DNA from: Dromiciops gliroides
Taxonomy: Eukaryota > Chordata > Mammalia > Microbiotheria > Microbiotheriidae
Direction: 5' to 3'
DNA: 64,000 nt
Assembly: GCF_019393635.1 (NCBI RefSeq)
Contig: NC_057865.1
Span: forward strand, 296,499,385-296,563,384
Shown: positions 41,201 to 50,640 of the stretch, piece by piece
How positions within the stretch are numbered: the first letter of the stretch is position 1
How the letters are laid out: each line of letters starts with the position of its first letter
Translations under genes and position numbers: made by a program
Notes under the pieces: model-generated
Seen by the model: the letters and a program-made list of their open reading frames with translations, nothing else
The model's database searches: none
Told to the model about the DNA's origin: nothing

Positions 41201-44200
41201 TCTGATGTTCTCGATTATTACCCCCTTGCTCCCCGCACAGCTGTCCCATGGCAACACTCCAGGACCACGATGCCCCTGATGCTAGCTTCCTCACCTTTCA
41301 CATCTCCAAAGCCATAGTCATACTCCCTCCAGACCCGGTTAAACTCCAAAGGCTGGCCCTTGCCCCCTGTGCGCCTCTGGAACACGGTCCAGCCGCCGTC
41401 CTTTTGCATGTCACAGTAAGCCTGGCGGGTTACAAGGTGCGTGGGAGGTGGGAGGGGGCATTCCCTCCAGCCCACAGACTCTTTGAAGCAGCTGTCTCAG
41501 ATAGGGAAAGATTGGGCGCCATCCCTGGCTCCCAGAACAGAAGTACCTCTTCACCCTCCTCCTATCCCGCTTCCGGGCTCCCCAGATGAAAAGGTCCTCC
41601 TAATGTGTGATCTCACCCCACAGTGGAATACAACCTTCCTCCCCCCTCCAATCGTCTCAGAGATCACAATGGAAAACACCTCTCATTTCTACGGCACGCT
41701 AAGGGTTAAAATGTTCCCTTCCTCCCAGCTCCCATTTTACAGAGGAGAAGACTGAGGCTCAGGGATAGGAGGGGCTTTCCCAAGTGCCACACAGAGCCAG
41801 GCAGTGCCGGGGCCCCTTTATCTGCCCACTCTGCCCTTCTCTCTTAGCTGGCCCCACACATCTACCCTCCACCACCCCTTCTCTCCACTCACCTTTCACC
41901 CGGCCTGTCGCAGCCTTCTCCTCCCTGGCCCCTGCCTCGAGTCTCTCTCCCTTCCGACCCATTCTATAGCCAGCAGCCAAAGGAGCCTCCCTGGCCCAAA
42001 TACAAAGCCTCCCTCCTCCTCCTCCTCCTCCAACCACTCCCCCTTCTCATCTCTGGGCTTGTTCCCTCCTCACCTCCACCTCTGAGCTCCCCCGCTTCCT
42101 TGCAGACTCAGCTCAAGCCTGGCCTGCTGCAGGAGGCCTCCCCTCGGAGACCACCCCCATCCCCTCTGTGACTTGGGGGGGCCTCACCCCCTCATCGGGA
42201 TCTAGCCCTGTGAATGCAGGGACCCTGGTCTCGCCTGTCTGTATCCTCCATGCCTAGTGCAGGACCTAGCACACAGTGAGCGTTTGACTGACCTGAAAAG
42301 CATCCGGGGCCCCGTTTGGCTTGATGACATACACGCCGCTAGGGGACTCTGGGTTGTCTGCCCAGATCTGGGAGCAGTCCTTCCCTGCAGGGGCCAGAGA
42401 AGCAGAGCTGAGCATGGGGTTTCTGAGGACTCTGCCCAGGGGGGTCTCTACCTGTCTGCTCATTCTCCCATCCATCTTCACACCCAGTCTCTCCAAAGCC
42501 CAGCCCTAAGCGTCAGGGGCTCTGAGTCTGTTCACTTGTCTCTTACCAAGTCAGACCAACAGAACCTCAGAGGTCTCTCATCCAACTTCACTTACGAGGG
42601 GAGAAAGAGACTTGCCCAGGGCCACACAGTGAATTAATGGTAGAGCTGGGATTCCAGCCTGGGCCCTCTGACTCCAGAACTAGTAAAGAGGTGGGAAATG
42701 GGTGGTGGTCAAGCCTGGGAGGCTTTCTGGAGGGGGCTTCTGAGGAAACTGGAGTGTTTATCTATTAAGGAAGTGAGACAGGAGTTACCCTCCCACCCTA
42801 CACATATGGAAGCCAATAGCTAAGGCAAGGTTCATAAAGAGGAAGCCCACTGTCCCCCATGACCCAGACATTCTCCCTGCTCTTTCCTCTGCAGTCCCAT
42901 CTCCCAGGGGAGAGGGCCCAGCTTCCAGGGGATGGTCACCTCCAGGACCAAGCTTGGGCTGGGCTCTCATTAGGGTCAGGCTTAAGGTCGTGTTTTCCAA
43001 CCAAGCTAATCCTTTAGATTCATAGCTTACAAATGGAAGGATTCCCCCAGAGCCTCCACCTCTGACCTCTATTCCCCACCCCCAGCCCAGGGCCCCGGGC
43101 ACACCTTGACTCCTCAGCTTTGCAGCTTTCACTGGCACCTGTAGAAGGAGTAAAACGTCAGCATCCACTGTGGCACTGCCAGCCAGGAGGGACCAGCCAT
43201 TGCAGCCTACCCTCCACAGCAGGGAGGGGTTAAAGGCTGAATTCCAGGGATGGAAACGGTCCCAAAGTGGCACAGGATGCCTCAGGAGCCTGAGATCCTA
43301 CCTGTGTGCTACAAGTACAGCATCTAACCTGCCTCCCTCTTGCTGCAGGGGGTGGCTCCAGCTGTCTCCCAGCTGAAGCCGTTAAGTATATTTGAAGTCA
43401 GGTGGGTGATGGGGCCAAGTCGCTTTCCCTCTTGGAGTCTCAGTTTTCATCTGTAAAATGGGAACATAATACTCATACTTATTTCACCAGGCCCTTGTGA
43501 GGCCCTAGGGAGGTAAAGTCCGTAAAGCACTTTGTAAACCTTCTGGCTTTATAGGAATGTTGGTGATGATGGAGCCAACTGGGATGCTTCTTCTTTCTAC
43601 ATGGCTGGGGCAGCAGACGGCGTAGACAGAGTGCTGGGCCTAGAGCCAGGAAGACTTGAGTTCGGATCTGTCCTCAGATACTTCCTAGCAATGTGACCCT
43701 GGACAAGTCACTTAACCCTGTCTGCCTCAGTTTCCTCATCTGTAAAATGAGCTGGAGAAAGAAATACTACCCCAGTGTCTTTACTAAGGGTCAGACACGA
43801 CTGAAGGGTTAAGGAACTTTATTTATAACCCTAGGTGGCAGTGGGGGTAGCACAGATATTATTGTCATTTTATAGATGGAAAAAATTACCTAAGATCACA
43901 AAGAACCATTTCCATGTGGGTGGATTGGAACACAGACCTTTTGTCTCTAGGCCTAGGTTCTTCTTCCTGCTCCCTGTGGCCTGCCTAGACCCAAGGGCTT
44001 CCTTATGACATGGCTGCCCACTTGGCACAAATCCCAGCAAGGGAAACAGGTGTGTCCAGTCATTGGATTTAGCCACAAGAGCTGCCAGAAAGAACAGCGA
44101 GCATTGAGGATTCTGCTCCCCGCAAGTAGGAAAGCAGTTGAATGGCTGCTGCTAATGCTCAAAGGGCAGGCTGGCCTAAAAGGTATGAAGGGCGGTGAAT

Positions 44201-47200
44201 GTTAGGTCAAAAACCAGAAAAGAAAAAAACCGAGGATTTGAAGAGGGGAAGAAGGGGAGAAGCACATTGCCCTGTGCAGGTGGGATGGGGGAGGGGTGAA
44301 AGGCGGTGACCTAGAGGAGAAAGGAGAAGGACCATGGAACACTTGGCAGTGAAGGAGTGAATCCCCCAGGCCAGACGTCATCAAGAGAAGGTCTAACGTT
44401 GCATTGTCTGTTAAGGAGAAAGACTCGTGTGAAGACATCTTGGTATCTCAGGGCAAGACACAGTGGAAAACATTTGGGTGAAGATCAAGGGAGAGACCCA
44501 AGAGGCCGGCCTTGAAGTACACTACAGACCACCTGGACAGGAGAACACGGAGAAGGGGTTGAAGGAACAGGTTATCACCTTGAAATCACGAAAGAGGAGA
44601 GAACCAACCATCTCTGTGCTCCGCCATTCTGTCTGCACCCCCGGTACCCCATACACCTTTGCCAGCTCCCCTGGGGACTTGTCTTCCTTATGAGAATATA
44701 ACCTCCTTGAGGGCAGGGACTATCTTGCTTACTTGTATTCATGTCCCCTACACTTAACTCAGTGCCAGACACATGGGAAACACTCTTGCTCATTCTATCC
44801 TCTCTCCTTTTATCTGTCTATCGATCCATCCCTCTATCTACACTTCTATCTCTCCCTCTAACATATCTAGCTCCACAACTCTCTCTTCTCTCTGTCTCTC
44901 CCTCTTCCTCCCTCTCTCCCCTCTCCCCCTCTCTCTCTTTCTCTCTCTCTCTCCCTCCCCCTCCCTCCCTCTCTCTCTCTCTCTCTCTCCCTTTCTCTCT
45001 CCCCCCTCTCTCTCCCCCACTCTCCCTTTCTCTCTCTCCATCTCCCTCTCTCTCTCTCTCCCCCTCTCTCCCTTTCTCTCTCTCTACTATTTATTATCTA
45101 TCTAGTGATAGAGAATCCCAATTATCTAGCCTCTGCTGAGGCTATCTTTCGGTCCAAAAAACAGCTCAGATTCTTGTCTTGCTTTAATGATAACTTCACC
45201 CCCTCAATCAATGGAGGAAGCAACAAGAGGTCTGGCCTTTATTCTTACCAGCAGGAAAGAGCTGACTGGTGAGAGAGAAACGATGAAGCCTTTGAGGGAG
45301 GTGCCCATTTCATCTTGGAGTAGTAGAGAAGAAGAGAAAAGCTGGGGGCAGCCTGATGTGCTCCCTGAATCCGTGGGGAGCAGATTTCCAGGGGTACAGA
45401 GAGAAGGTGGCTGGTATTGCAGTGATGAGAATTCTACAGGGGACATCAGTTCAAGAGAGACGGGGACCGTCTCAAGAATGAAATTCTGAAGACACCAAGA
45501 GAACCAGTCTTGGTGGGGAGGAAAGGGGGTGTTATCTAAAGAGATGGATGTGGATCCACTGACCAACTTCGATTTTAAAAAGAAAGGAGACAGGCTGGCT
45601 GGCACGAAACAGGGAAAAGACAAGCACTCTGGGAATCAGTGAGGGGCTACCAAAGCTGAGAATGGGCTACGACTGATAAGGAAAGCAGACAATCAAAAGA
45701 CGCTTCTCAGTGAGGCTGGGGAAAAGAGGAGGGCCAGAGAGAGCATGGGCCTACTCTCTGGGCTGGAGGGGGTGATAACAGACAAAGCAGGGAAGGCAGA
45801 ACTTTTGTTGTTCAGTCATGTCCAACTTTTTGTGACCCCATTTAGGGTTTTCTTGGCAGAGATACTGGAGTGGTTTGCCATTTCCTTCTCCAGCTCATTT
45901 TACAGGTGAGGAAACTGAGGCAAGCAGGGTAAAGTGACTCACCCCAGGTCACACAGCTACCAAGTGTCTGAGGCCAGATTTGAACTCAGGTCTTCCTTCT
46001 TCCAGGCCTGGCACTCTATCCACTGCCACCTTTTACTACAGCTCCTGTTGATGAGCACAGGTCACCAGGCCCTTGGGTACAGGAAGAAAAGTCTGCTGTG
46101 GTGACTGTGCTATGGATCAATGACCTCTGAATAATTCTGTAGAATGGGAGAAGCATTGGTATTACAGAAGGATAAATATGGTCCTGATTTTCAGAAGATG
46201 GAAGATCACAGTCAACAAACTCAAGGCCAGTGAACATGGCTTGGATTCTAGAACTACCAAATAATTGCCGGGCCGCTCTCAGGGGAGAGGAGCCCCCGAA
46301 CGTCCCGATTTTCATGCCAGGAAGAGAAGAGAGTCTGCAGAGTCGAGGCCAGTGATCTGCACTCCTGGTCGGAGGCTGGCGTGCCTTTTTCAAAAGGTGT
46401 GGTTGGCGAATGTGGAGAAGGCAAAACGGTGATCATGAGGAGTCAGCAGGACTTCATGGTAAACAGGTTGCCCCAGACTAACCAGATTGTCTTTTCTGAC
46501 CAGGTTACTAAACTGGTAAATCTGGTCATGGACAGAAGTCTTTATGACAGACTGTTGTGGGCAAGACACAGTAAGAAGAACTAATACCCATTGTGCTTGA
46601 AAGTTACCAAAGTGCTTTACATGTCATCTCATTCGATCCCCACAATAGCCCTGTGAGGCAGGGGTTGTTATTATCCCCATTTTGCAGATGGGGAAACTGA
46701 GGCAGAGAGGTGACACGACTTGCCTGGAGTCTCACTGCCTGACACAGGACTGCTGAGATAGCGACTGGACTCGGCTCTCTCTCACTTTGCTGAGCCCAGT
46801 GGTTTACTCACTGAGTCACCTAGGTGACAGAACCACAAAATCTCAGAACCTCAGAGGTGGGAGGAATGCCAAAGGACAGGGAGTCCCCCCACACCTGAGC
46901 AAGAGTCAGATTTACAGGTGCCAGGGAGCCGGGAGGGACGGATACCACTGCAGGTGACAGGGTCGACAACGCGGAACTCCCTTTAGAAGGTTCAATCTGT
47001 GAGGGATCGCCTGGCACCGAAGTTCCCCAAACCAACCCTACAAGTGGAAAACGGGGCTGGGGCTGCCCGGCAGCGTGTGTCCAGAAAAGAGCTGGCAGCT
47101 GGGCTGGATCATAAGCTTGAGGAGGTAGCAGTGGGACGGGACAGCCGAGAAGGCTCGTGTGATGTCCGCACGCATCCAGGACAAGGGAGGCAGGGGTCCC

Positions 47201-48289
47201 AACTGGAATAACGCGTTCTGCTCTGGGCGCCACACATTAGGAAGGGTGCTGATAAACTGGGGCATGTCCAGAGGCAGGCGGATAAGATGGAGCAGGCATC
47301 GTGGGGACCGGCTGTCACGCCTGCCTGAGGGGGTTGAGCCTGGGGACTGCCTGGGTGCTACCTGTTTTCTGGAGGAGGGACTGGCCTTGCTCTGTTTGGT
47401 TCCAGAGTACAAACAAACAGAAGTTGCAAAGGAGCAGAGAGCCCTGACCCTGGGGTCCCGATATTCTCCCAGAGCAGAGCAGCCTGCCCCCCCCCCCGGA
47501 GGAGGAGGACGCCCCGAGAAGGCAGGAGGTCCAGAAGGGCCTCTGCTATGTTGGAGAGGGGTCCTCCTTCTTCGGGTACCCCTGTGATGCCTCCTGGGGG
47601 AGAGTCTGGGGTCCTCTGAGGTCTAAAGCAAGCCCTCGCTGCTGACAAGGAGCAAACCCCTTGGCCGGATGGCTGGAGGGTGGGGAGAATTGGAAGAGAC
47701 TTTGGGGAGTATGTAGTCCAGCCCTCTCCATGACTCCCACTACTGGATACGCAAGAAGCCTGAGGTCCCGGGGCAGGAAGGGGGGGGGCTGGATGTGTCC
47801 ACCTGGACAGAGCAGTCCCAGGCTGGGTCATTCTGCCAGCTTACACCTGGCAGCAAGCCAATAATGAAATCCACTGAGGGCTAAGAGCGTGCTCAGCCTT
47901 GACCCATACAAAGAGAGCTGGTAGGCAGCTGCCAGGGGCCTCCAGGGTGGTCCTGGGGGGATGCCCCTCCTCTGGTGCTCACCAGCTGGGGGGCTCTGAG
48001 CTTCCCAGCAGTTCAGGGGATGTTCAGAGGAGATAATGCCTTCCCCGGGAGGGAGAAAACACTAAGGTCTGGAGAGAAAATGGGGACCCCCAGCAGGAAC
48101 CAGACGGAGGGGAGAGAAGAAAGAGCACACCACCTGTGCAGCAAGGACAGCAAGGGAGGGGCACAAGCCCCCCAGGCCCCCCCAAGAACGCAGGACACTC
48201 ACCCGCCTCTTCAGGGTTCCTGGACTGACGGGTGGCAGCGAGAGCAAGATGATGAGAAGGACGAAGCTGACCTGAGTCACCAGTGCCAT
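37902..48289 (-). CDS. Secreted fibrinogen-domain protein, FGL1-like, six coding exons
   Basis: The minus-strand exons 48289-48203, 43138-43105, 42384-42293, 41421-41295, 40528-40343 and 38224-37902 join in frame to 282 residues. A hydrophobic signal peptide (residues about 1-24, MALVTQVSFVLLIILL) is followed by a short basic linker. A fibrinogen C-terminal domain follows: KDCSQIW (from 42), YCDMQKDGGWTVFQRR, EHWLGLSKLYSLT, YALYDSFQ, a DRDHD calcium-site equivalent (199-203) and GWWFSDCGVANLHGDWHP (226 on). Two N-glycosylation sequons (NES and NWS) are visible. There is no room for the coiled coil of FGL1 or angiopoietins. Extra cysteines in the CNPC...EC stretch (205-218) suit the FGL1-like subgroup. 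Receptor and function are unknown. TAG is at 37904-37902. As I recall the human locus, no such gene lies between SELENOO and TRABD. Confidence 0.88.
38397..38570. repeat. Imperfect partial duplication upstream of the last fibrinogen-like exon
   Basis: TCTGGGACCCAG followed by GAAGCCACCTTCTCTTTCCAGG near 38398 recurs as TCTGGGACCCAG and GAGCCACCTTCTCTTTCCAGG near 38502. The spacer lengths differ. Confidence 0.6.
38880..39640 (-). mobile_element. L3/CR1-type LINE remnant, antisense
   Basis: It contains GGCCAAGGACAGATCCCTGG AGCATTCCACTAG, then GCCATTCAACTGATTCTGAA and, further right, TCACTGGCCTGTCATTTGAAG. This order matches antisense CR1/L3 elements of amniotes. It is heavily diverged. Confidence 0.6.
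39640..40340. other. Intron of the fibrinogen-like gene, no feature certain
   Basis: It holds short L2/MIR-like scraps such as CATAAATGCTCAGTAAG near 40160. No exon is seen before 40343. Confidence 0.4.
40343..40528 (-). CDS. Fibrinogen-like gene coding exon 5
   Basis: The acceptor CCCTTGCAG and donor GTGAGC bound this exon. It encodes EHWLGLSKLYSLTHQPGIR... VLSLGRYSGDA. Confidence 0.93.
41295..41421 (-). CDS. Fibrinogen-like gene coding exon 4
   Basis: The acceptor CCGCCAG and donor GTGAGG bound this exon. It encodes AYCDMQKDGGWTVFQRR... REYDYGFGDVK, the most diagnostic fibrinogen-domain motif. Confidence 0.93.
41665..41830 (-). mobile_element. MIR-like SINE
   Basis: Antisense CCCATTTTACAGAGGAGAAGACTGAGGCTCAGGG-type sequence followed by CACACAGAGCCAGGCAGTGCC. 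Confidence 0.65.
41830..42290. other. Intron of the fibrinogen-like gene, pyrimidine-rich
   Basis: A C/T-biased stretch with (CTC)n near 42010. An L2-like relic CCTAGTGCAGGACCTAGCAC lies near 42253. No exon. Confidence 0.5.
42293..42384 (-). CDS. Fibrinogen-like gene coding exon 3
   Basis: The acceptor CCCTGCAG and donor GTCAGT bound this exon. It encodes KDCSQIWADNPESPSGVYVI... DAFQ, the start of the fibrinogen domain. Confidence 0.9.
42563..42682 (-). mobile_element. MIR-like SINE
   Basis: Antisense AGAGACTTGCCCAGGGCCAC, GAGCTGGGATTCCAGCC. Confidence 0.7.
43105..43138 (-). CDS. Fibrinogen-like gene coding exon 2 (34-bp microexon)
   Basis: The acceptor CTTCTACAG and donor GTGTGC bound VPVKAAKLRSQ plus one base of a Gly codon. 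The phases fit both neighbours, which supports this very short exon. Confidence 0.72.
43385..43550 (+). mobile_element. MIR-like SINE
   Basis: Sense CAGTTTTCATCTGTAAAATGGG and GTAAAGCACTTTGTAAACC. Confidence 0.7.
43608..43812 (+). mobile_element. Longer MAR1-like marsupial SINE
   Basis: Sense AGAGCCAGGAAGACTTGAGTTC, TGAGCTGGAGAAAGAAA and GGTCAGACACGACTGAAGGG. Confidence 0.8.
43840..43955 (-). mobile_element. MIR-like SINE
   Basis: Antisense TGTCATTTTATAGATGGAAA and AAGATCACAAAG, degenerate. Confidence 0.5.
43960..44740. other. Intron of the fibrinogen-like gene, no feature seen
   Basis: Purine-rich sequence without exons. An old L2-like scrap (TTGAGGGCAGGGACTATCTTGC) lies near 44713. Confidence 0.4.
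44770..45090. repeat. Long polypyrimidine (CT/CCT)n tract
   Basis: An almost pure C/T strand. About 220 bp from 44870 is uninterrupted except for isolated A or G, and it degenerates from (ATCT)n at its left edge. Confidence 0.92.
45808..46030 (-). mobile_element. Longer MAR1-like marsupial SINE
   Basis: TTTTGTTGTTCAGTCATGTCC, GGGTTTTCTTGGCAGAGATAC, then the antisense head CTCTATCCACTGCC. Confidence 0.9.
46605..46830 (-). mobile_element. MIR SINE
   Basis: Antisense AAGTGCTTTACATGTCATCTC, CATTTTGCAGATGGGGAAACTGAGGC, CACTGAGTCACCTAGG. Confidence 0.8.
47490..48200. other. Intron of the fibrinogen-like gene, no feature seen
   Basis: GC-rich mixed sequence with a possible old LINE scrap (AGTATGTAGTCCAGCCCTC at about 47709). 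Confidence 0.4.
48203..48289 (-). CDS. Fibrinogen-like gene coding exon 1 (signal peptide)
   Basis: ATG at 48289 opens 29 codons: a hydrophobic core, then PPVSPGTLKRR, and donor GTGAGT. The intron that follows is about 5 kb. Confidence 0.82.
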
Positions 48290-48399
48290 TGTTCTTGGGC
48301 CGGAGAGATGGAGGGGATATGGCTGAATATTGAGCTCCCACTGCCCTCTGTGAGTCTGCACTCTCCACTCTAAATCCCTATCTCCTCAGAGCCCTCATG

Positions 48400-48492
48400 T
48401 CTTCCTCTCTGAGCCCCCCAGCCCCCCCGAGTCCCCAACCCCCTCTCTGAGCCCCCAACCCCTTCTCTGAGCCCCCAACCCCCCCCCCCAAT
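48400..48492. repeat. C-rich 20-bp minisatellite
   Basis: The unit CTCTCTGAGCCCCCAACCCC is repeated with a 20-bp period at 48443-48490. More degenerate copies lie to the left. Confidence 0.85.
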
Positions 48493-50470
48493 CCCTTCAG
48501 GGCTTGGCTTACGCTGAGCTGTCTCCTGCCTCCCAGAAGCCAGGTCTTCCCTTCTTGCCCCACTGTCTGAGGCTCAGGCTGTTTATGCCCCTTGAGAGAG
48601 GGCGGCACCTGGGGCGGGGCAGGGTGGCCCCACTTGGCTTGGGTGGAACTTCCTACCCCACAGGGCTTGAGCCTTGTGTGCTTGGGCTGGGCCCATTCGG
48701 TCAAAGGTTCCTTCTTCCTCTTCCCCCTCACTCTTTTGAGTGAGCCAGGGGTTTACCATCAGGGTAACGACCTTGTCTTGGGAAAAAGGGGTCCCCAAAA
48801 GGCATACTTAGCTCCGCCTCACCGAGGACGGGCTACCTGGGCGACCCAGCCTCAGGTCAGCATTTGGGGATCCCTGGCCCCTGCTACAGAGTCCAGGCCA
48901 GGCCTGCCTTGGAATAGAGTGAAAAGAAACTTGAATGTTGCCCTTTCCAGCTGGCCCCCAAACAACCAATGAGATCCGAGGTACTTACATCCAGGCCTTG
49001 GCCTTGAACAAAGGCATAAGTGAAGGCCTGAAAACTGACAAAGCGGCAGAGAAGCAGAATCTGCCCCGGCTCGCTCCCAACCACCAGCCTCCTGCCACAG
49101 CCATGCCCCACTCCTGCAGCCCCAGGCCCCATTCCTAGTTGCCGGGGGTCTCTCTCCCTTCTCTGGGCCCACGGAGCCCCTGTGTCTGCCCCATTCCATT
49201 GTACCCATGGTACTGATGGTCCCCCAGGTTAGACTCTCTCTAGACTGAGTGCTCCCCGAGGTCAGGGCATGGGGGAGACTCATGGGGTTTGCCCGGCAGG
49301 AGCCCTTGGGACAGTCCTGCCCCCAGCCTTTGGCCCATGGTGATTGCCCTGCAGAGAGCCCCTCTCTGTGACTTTGAGTCAGTCCCTTGCTTTCCTAGCT
49401 TGACTTCCATCCTCTGGATGGACTCTCCAGGTGCCTCCCAGCCTCCAAGGTAATCTCTGGAATCCTCTTCCCGAGGGTAGGTGGGTGCTGGGCTGGGGTT
49501 GGGCAGGAAGGGCAAACCCTGACACTTCTCAGGAACAAAGGTAGCCATTGACCAAGCCATGGGGCATGTGTGAGCAGCTGTTCTCAATCCTCCCCTGACA
49601 TCTCCGCTTAGCCCAAGGGGACCCAGCCCTAAGTCAACAGGAGGGAGGCAGCATCTCCTGTAACCAAGCAGAACCAGGGCTGGGTGCTGCCCTCCCTGAG
49701 GGGGACACAGGGCTGGCACAGGGAGCAGGCCCCGGGCTGAGAGGAGTCTGCGGGGAGGGGAGACAGGCGAGCTGAGATACAAAATGGAGACAAAAGGCAT
49801 CATGGGCTCTGGAGGGTGGAGCAGCAGCTCTGGCCAGATCAGGGGCAGGGATGGCGGCAGGCCAGGTGTCCCACGGGGTGGGGGGGGGGGAGCGGGGGGC
49901 GGGGGGGAACCACAAAGCCCCAAAGTGCAGTGACACTGCCCTCACCTGCATCCCTGGCTGCTGAGCTTTGGCTGGTCTTCTGGATACGGTGCCCTCCCTG
50001 GGATCCAAAGCATCCATCATCCCCAGTGAGTCCTCATCTACAAATGGGCCTGGACACCACAGCTGAGGAGAGATGAGGGCCAGAGCAGGCCCAGCATGGA
50101 GACCGGGCCACAGGATTAGCCCAGGAAAGAGAGGCTTGGGAGGCCGCTTCACTGGGCTAAGTCTAGGGCAGGCTCCTGGAGAGGGGATTCCTGCTCAGGC
50201 TTGTCCTGCACCTGCAATTCAGACCAATCCTTCCGAGGTGTCTGGTCTGCCGGGCTTATCCATTCACTCCACAGACACCCAGTGGATCAGTGGGCATCCG
50301 TGAGCATCGGCGACATGCACCAAGCACGAAGGAACCAGTCCCTGTCCTGAGGAGCTCACTGGTCCGTAGGCCTGCGAACGCTCTCCCTGCTGCATCGAGT
50401 CACGTGGTCCTACCAAGCCTCAGATTTCTCAAAATGGGAGTTCTGGACAACTTGGGATCTTAAAAATAAT
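48493..50470. other. Intergenic between the fibrinogen-like gene and TRABD, no gene
   Basis: GC-rich, with G-runs at 49878-49910 and an L2-like relic at 50265-50370. The upstream region of the fibrinogen-like gene lies here; no TATA box is obvious. Confidence 0.45.
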
Positions 50471-50640
50471 TCAGGGCAGCTAGGTGGCGCAGTGGATAGA
50501 GCACTGGCCCTGGAGTCAGGAGTACCTGAGTTCAAGTCCGGCTTCAGACACTTGACACTTACTAGCTGTGTGACCCTGGGCAGGTCACTTGACCCCAATT
50601 GCCTCACTAAAACAAACAAACAAACAAAAAACAAAAACAG
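50471..50640 (+). mobile_element. A-tailed marsupial SINE
   Basis: A sense copy with tail (AAAC)n. The AAAAATAAT-type sequence flanks it. Confidence 0.9.

Larger units (their letters stand above)
45180..47490 (+). mobile_element. L3/CR1-type LINE remnant, sense, with SINE insertions
   Basis: Phrases typical of CR1/L3 are present: GTCAGCAGGACTTCATGGTAAAC then CAGATTGTCTTTTCTGACCAGGTTAC (46440-46520), and GGCGCCACACATTAGGAAGG then TGATAAACTGGGGCATGTCCAGAGG (47227-47275). A longer SINE (45808-46030) and a MIR (46605-46830) interrupt it. There is no coding frame. Confidence 0.6.

Noticed and set aside
44741-45139. Ser/Leu/Pro repeat protein
   Set aside because: It is the translation of the polypyrimidine tract.
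49240-50152. Pro-rich open frames of 170-227 codons on the minus strand
   Set aside because: They lack splice context, conserved domains and credible starts. Composition alone explains them.
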